Shown piece after piece: positions 6,081 to 7,486 of a stretch of 7,486 bases of DNA. How positions within the stretch are numbered: position 1 is the stretch's first letter; each line of letters starts with the position of its first letter. Under the pieces are notes generated by a model. It ran no database searches. It saw only the letters and a list, made by a program, of their open reading frames with translations, and was not told the origin of the DNA. The DNA comes from Thermoplasmata archaeon. GTDB lineage: Archaea; Thermoplasmatota; Thermoplasmata; Thermoplasmatales; Thermoplasmataceae. Position numbers and translations under genes: made by a program. Location: contig JAKAQT010000076.1 in assembly GCA_021819605.1 (NCBI GenBank), positions 1 to 7,486 of the forward strand, given 5' to 3'.

Positions 6081-6098
6081 AGTATATTCGCATATACT
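6081..6098. promoter_or_regulatory. Candidate ArsR operator at the dsrE-fmdE-arsR promoter
   Basis: AGTATATTCGCATATACT is a perfect 7-bp inverted repeat with a 4-bp spacer (TCGC). Its centre is about 24 bp before the ATG at 6113, so it covers the expected TATA position (TTAGTATATT, 6079-6088). With the site at 6004 it shares GTATATT-NN-CATATACT-R-A; the two centres are 78 bp apart. Binding by the ArsR encoded downstream is inferred from position and symmetry. Confidence 0.7.
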
Positions 6099-6112
6099 GA
6101 TGAGATATTGAT

Positions 6113-6472
6113 ATGGCAGGAAAAATAGCAATAGTCATAAACTCAGGACTGGATCAGCGCCCAAAGGTGATGTCCGGACTCCACGTTGCAAAGAGGATCC
6201 ATGACGCAAGAAAGGAGAATGGCATAGACAAAGTTGAGGTTTTCCTCTTCACTGGCGGTGTCCGGTCTCTTGAAAAGGGCCAGGACAATGGCGAGGTGCT
6301 TGACGCAATTAAGGAATTAAGGGAATCGGGCATAACACTGGAGGCATGTTCAAATCAGGTCAAGAACTGGAATATGGAGGACATATTCTCCAGCAACGGA
6401 ATTGATCTGGAGTTCGCCAGGGATGCATTCTCGCGGTATGCCGTTGAGGGATACACTGTTATATCCTTCTGA
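6113..6472 (+). CDS. DsrE/DsrF-like sulfur-carrier family protein
   Basis: Small soluble protein of 119 residues with the DsrE-like alpha/beta fold: strand KIAIVINSG (4-12), helix VMSGLHVAKRIHDARK (19-34), strand KVEVFLFTGGVRSLEKG (40-56), helix EVLDAIKELRESG (61-73), then LEACSNQ (76-82) and a last strand YTVISF. C79 sits at the position of the conserved Cys that carries persulfide in DsrE/TusD proteins. No other Cys is present. It is the first gene of the operon with the FmdE-family and ArsR genes and is divergent from arsB. The ATG at 6113 has no Shine-Dalgarno, but a TATA-like element sits at the right distance, so the mRNA is close to leaderless; the same place carries the presumed ArsR operator. 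Involvement in sulfur transfer or thiol handling during arsenic stress is inference; family membership is well supported. Confidence 0.85.
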   Translation: MAGKIAIVINSGLDQRPKVMSGLHVAKRIHDARKENGIDKVEVFLFTGGVRSLEKGQDNGEVLDAIKELRESGITLEACSNQVKNWNMEDIFSSNGIDLEFARDAFSRYAVEGYTVISF

Positions 6473-6479
6473 CATTCTC

Positions 6480-6484
6480 AGGAG
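6480..6484 (+). promoter_or_regulatory. Shine-Dalgarno for the FmdE-family gene
   Basis: AGGAG lies 5 nt before the ATG at 6490, ideal spacing. It fits the archaeal pattern of Shine-Dalgarno use inside operons behind a leaderless first gene, and it fixes the start at 6490. Confidence 0.6.
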
Positions 6485-6489
6485 CAAAG

Positions 6490-7101
6490 ATGACAGAAAA
6501 GAATCCGCCGGTGTTCAGGGTTCTTGACACCGAATCGAGCCATGGAAGGTATTCGCTGTCCCCCAAGGAAATCAAATTTGATGACCTGGTTAAGTTTCAT
6601 GGGCATGCCTGTGATGGCCTGTACCGGGGTACATACGCCCTCTCAGTTGCATTCAAAATCCTTTTTCCGGGTGGCGTCATCGATCGCACTGACCTCAGGG
6701 CCATATCCCGCAACAGCCCATGCCTTGGAGACGCTGCCTCATACCTTACCGGTGCGAGGGTACGATTCGGAACGCAGGATGTCATGAGCGAGCCGGGCGT
6801 CTGGTATATATTGCAGAGAATTTCCACGGGAGAAGCCCTTGAGGTCACAGAAGATCGTGGGTTCTTCCCTGTGGAGATATCGGATGCTGAAGTATCACTT
6901 ATTTCCGCCGCCAGGGAAGAACTCCCCGAAAAGCTGGATCACTTGAAATCCCTGCAGGACAATTGGGTGAAAAACACGCTTCTGAAAACGAGGCCTGAGG
7001 ATCATTATCATGCCAGGAAGATTGAACATAAATGGAAGGAAGTACCATATTCAAATAAAGGCATAAGAACTGATATTATATTTAAGGACGTGATTCGGTA
7101 G
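6490..7101 (+). CDS. FmdE-family protein (formylmethanofuran dehydrogenase subunit E-like)
   Basis: Soluble protein of 203 residues. Residues 32-95 show the FmdE-domain pattern: DLVKFHGHACDGL (32-44), matching the family's FHGHxCxGL with H37, H39 and C41, then LRAISRNSPCLGDAASYLTGARVRFG (69-94), matching the second conserved Cys box with C78 and the D-A-x-x-x-L-T-G motif. C41 and C78 are the only cysteines and are likely metal or redox ligands. The C-terminal part (130-203) is helical and charged, with a His cluster HYHARKIEH (172-180); there is no CxxC zinc ribbon, which some FmdE proteins carry. Although named after a methanogenesis enzyme, the domain is widespread in non-methanogens and its role there is unknown. 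It lies 17 bp after the dsrE-like gene and 1 bp before arsR, so it is very probably cotranscribed under ArsR control. A link to arsenic or thiol chemistry is inference. Confidence 0.85.
   Translation: MTEKNPPVFRVLDTESSHGRYSLSPKEIKFDDLVKFHGHACDGLYRGTYALSVAFKILFPGGVIDRTDLRAISRNSPCLGDAASYLTGARVRFGTQDVMSEPGVWYILQRISTGEALEVTEDRGFFPVEISDAEVSLISAAREELPEKLDHLKSLQDNWVKNTLLKTRPEDHYHARKIEHKWKEVPYSNKGIRTDIIFKDVIR
7074..7085 (+). promoter_or_regulatory. Possible internal promoter for arsR
   Basis: TATTATATTTAA, inside the 3' end of the FmdE-family gene, is centred about 25 bp before the ATG pair at 7103/7106. A transcript from here would be leaderless. arsR has no Shine-Dalgarno at a normal distance, so either this promoter or translational coupling is needed. 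The element could also be chance A+T-rich coding sequence. Confidence 0.35.
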
Positions 7102-7102
7102 C

Positions 7103-7450
7103 ATGATGCATCCACAGTATCGGTCTGATCTGTTGAGGATGGCAGATACTTTCAAGGTACTGGGTGATCCAAACAGGCTGCATATCCTGTCACTCATAAG
7201 CCATCAGGAACTCTGCGTGTGCGAAATAACTTCAATACTCAATATATCGCAGTCAAACGCCTCCCAGCACCTGGCAAGGCTGAGGTCCGTTGATCTCGTA
7301 AAGGAGAGGAGAAATGCCCAGTGGATATATTACTCACTGAATCAGGAGGCATTTCCATTGATTACGGAAATTCTGGACTCTCTCCCCGATGTATCTGGTG
7401 AGTTGAAAAAAATAGAAGATTTACCCAATCATCCAAAATGCAAGATATGA
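7103..7450 (+). CDS. arsR: ArsR-family arsenite-responsive repressor
   Basis: Winged-helix repressor of 115 residues that releases DNA on binding As(III) or Sb(III). FKVLGDPNRLHILSLI (17-32) is the usual SmtB/ArsR opening, followed by ELCVCE (36-41) with C38 and C40 in the classic arsenite-binding position. The recognition helix is SQSNASQHLARLRSVDLV (49-66) and the wing is ERRNAQWIYYSLN (68-80). E. coli ArsR reads ELCVCDLC; here the third Cys is replaced by T43, but the protein ends PKCKI with C113, which could supply a third thiolate. The gene starts 1 bp after the FmdE-family stop; ATG 7106 is an equally possible start. It is the last recognised gene of the operon divergent from arsB, and the two GTATAT-N4-ATATAC dyads in that divergent region are its likely operators, giving negative autoregulation. 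Confidence 0.95.
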   Translation: MMHPQYRSDLLRMADTFKVLGDPNRLHILSLISHQELCVCEITSILNISQSNASQHLARLRSVDLVKERRNAQWIYYSLNQEAFPLITEILDSLPDVSGELKKIEDLPNHPKCKI

Positions 7451-7486
7451 ATCAAAAAAGTAAGATGGGGGGATTATTTACTTCCC
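7447..7486 (+). CDS. Possible start of a further gene, truncated by the window edge
   Basis: An ATG at 7447 overlaps the arsR stop as ATGA and opens a frame reading MNQKSKMGGLFTS up to the edge. The four-base overlap is typical of coupled genes and would make this the fourth gene of the operon. Thirteen codons are too few to name a family, and no Shine-Dalgarno is evident. Chance is a real alternative. Confidence 0.3.
   Translation, partial: MNQKSKMGGLFTS

Noticed and set aside
6490..7101. Evidence for methanogenesis from the FmdE-family gene
   Set aside because: FmdE-domain proteins are common in non-methanogens, no other formylmethanofuran dehydrogenase subunit is present, and the gene sits in an arsenic-type operon.
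1..7486. CRISPR array, tRNA, rRNA or insertion sequence
   Set aside because: I saw no regularly spaced repeats, no tRNA cloverleaf with a CCA-proximal arm, no rRNA-like sequence, no transposase motif and no terminal inverted repeats with target duplications.

Overview
The window looks like chromosomal DNA from an archaeon, most likely of the Thermoplasmatales or a close relative. This rests on short A+T-rich TATA-type boxes about 25-28 bp upstream of several start codons (leaderless transcripts), Shine-Dalgarno sites mainly inside operons, heavy use of AGG/AGA and ATA codons, and an archaeal set of gene families (an Lrp/AsnC-type regulator, an orphan FmdE-family protein, a TDT/TehA-type channel). 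Genus and species cannot be read from the sequence alone.

Left part (1-2270): the N-terminal half of a glycogen branching enzyme (GlgB, minus strand) runs off the left edge. Upstream of it and on the same strand lies a polytopic membrane protein with the layout of an HtpX/M48 metallopeptidase but without any of the zinc ligands. A divergent promoter region with an 18-bp near-perfect palindrome separates that gene from an Lrp/AsnC-type regulator (2271-2708, plus strand).

Middle part (2709-4681, plus strand): a tandem AhpD/carboxymuconolactone-decarboxylase-like protein whose catalytic cysteines are mostly gone, then a ten-helix TDT/SLAC1/TehA-type anion channel or exporter. The TDT gene ends tail to tail with arsB, with only 3 bp between the two stop codons.

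Right part (4685-7486): an arsenic-response locus. arsB (arsenite efflux, minus strand) is divergent from a tight plus-strand operon of a DsrE-like protein, an FmdE-family protein and an ArsR repressor with the arsenite-binding ELCVC motif. The arsB/dsrE intergenic region holds two copies of one dyad, GTATAT-N4-ATATAC, 78 bp apart, one beside each promoter. These are very likely the ArsR operators, so the DsrE and FmdE proteins appear to be part of the arsenic regulon. A further gene may begin at 7447 with an ATGA overlap and run off the right edge.

The most noteworthy candidate for an undescribed system is the DsrE-FmdE-ArsR/ArsB unit: a sulfur-carrier-like protein and an orphan Cys/His-rich FmdE domain under what looks like arsenite control. 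A role in handling thiolated arsenic or thiol/sulfur stress is inference.
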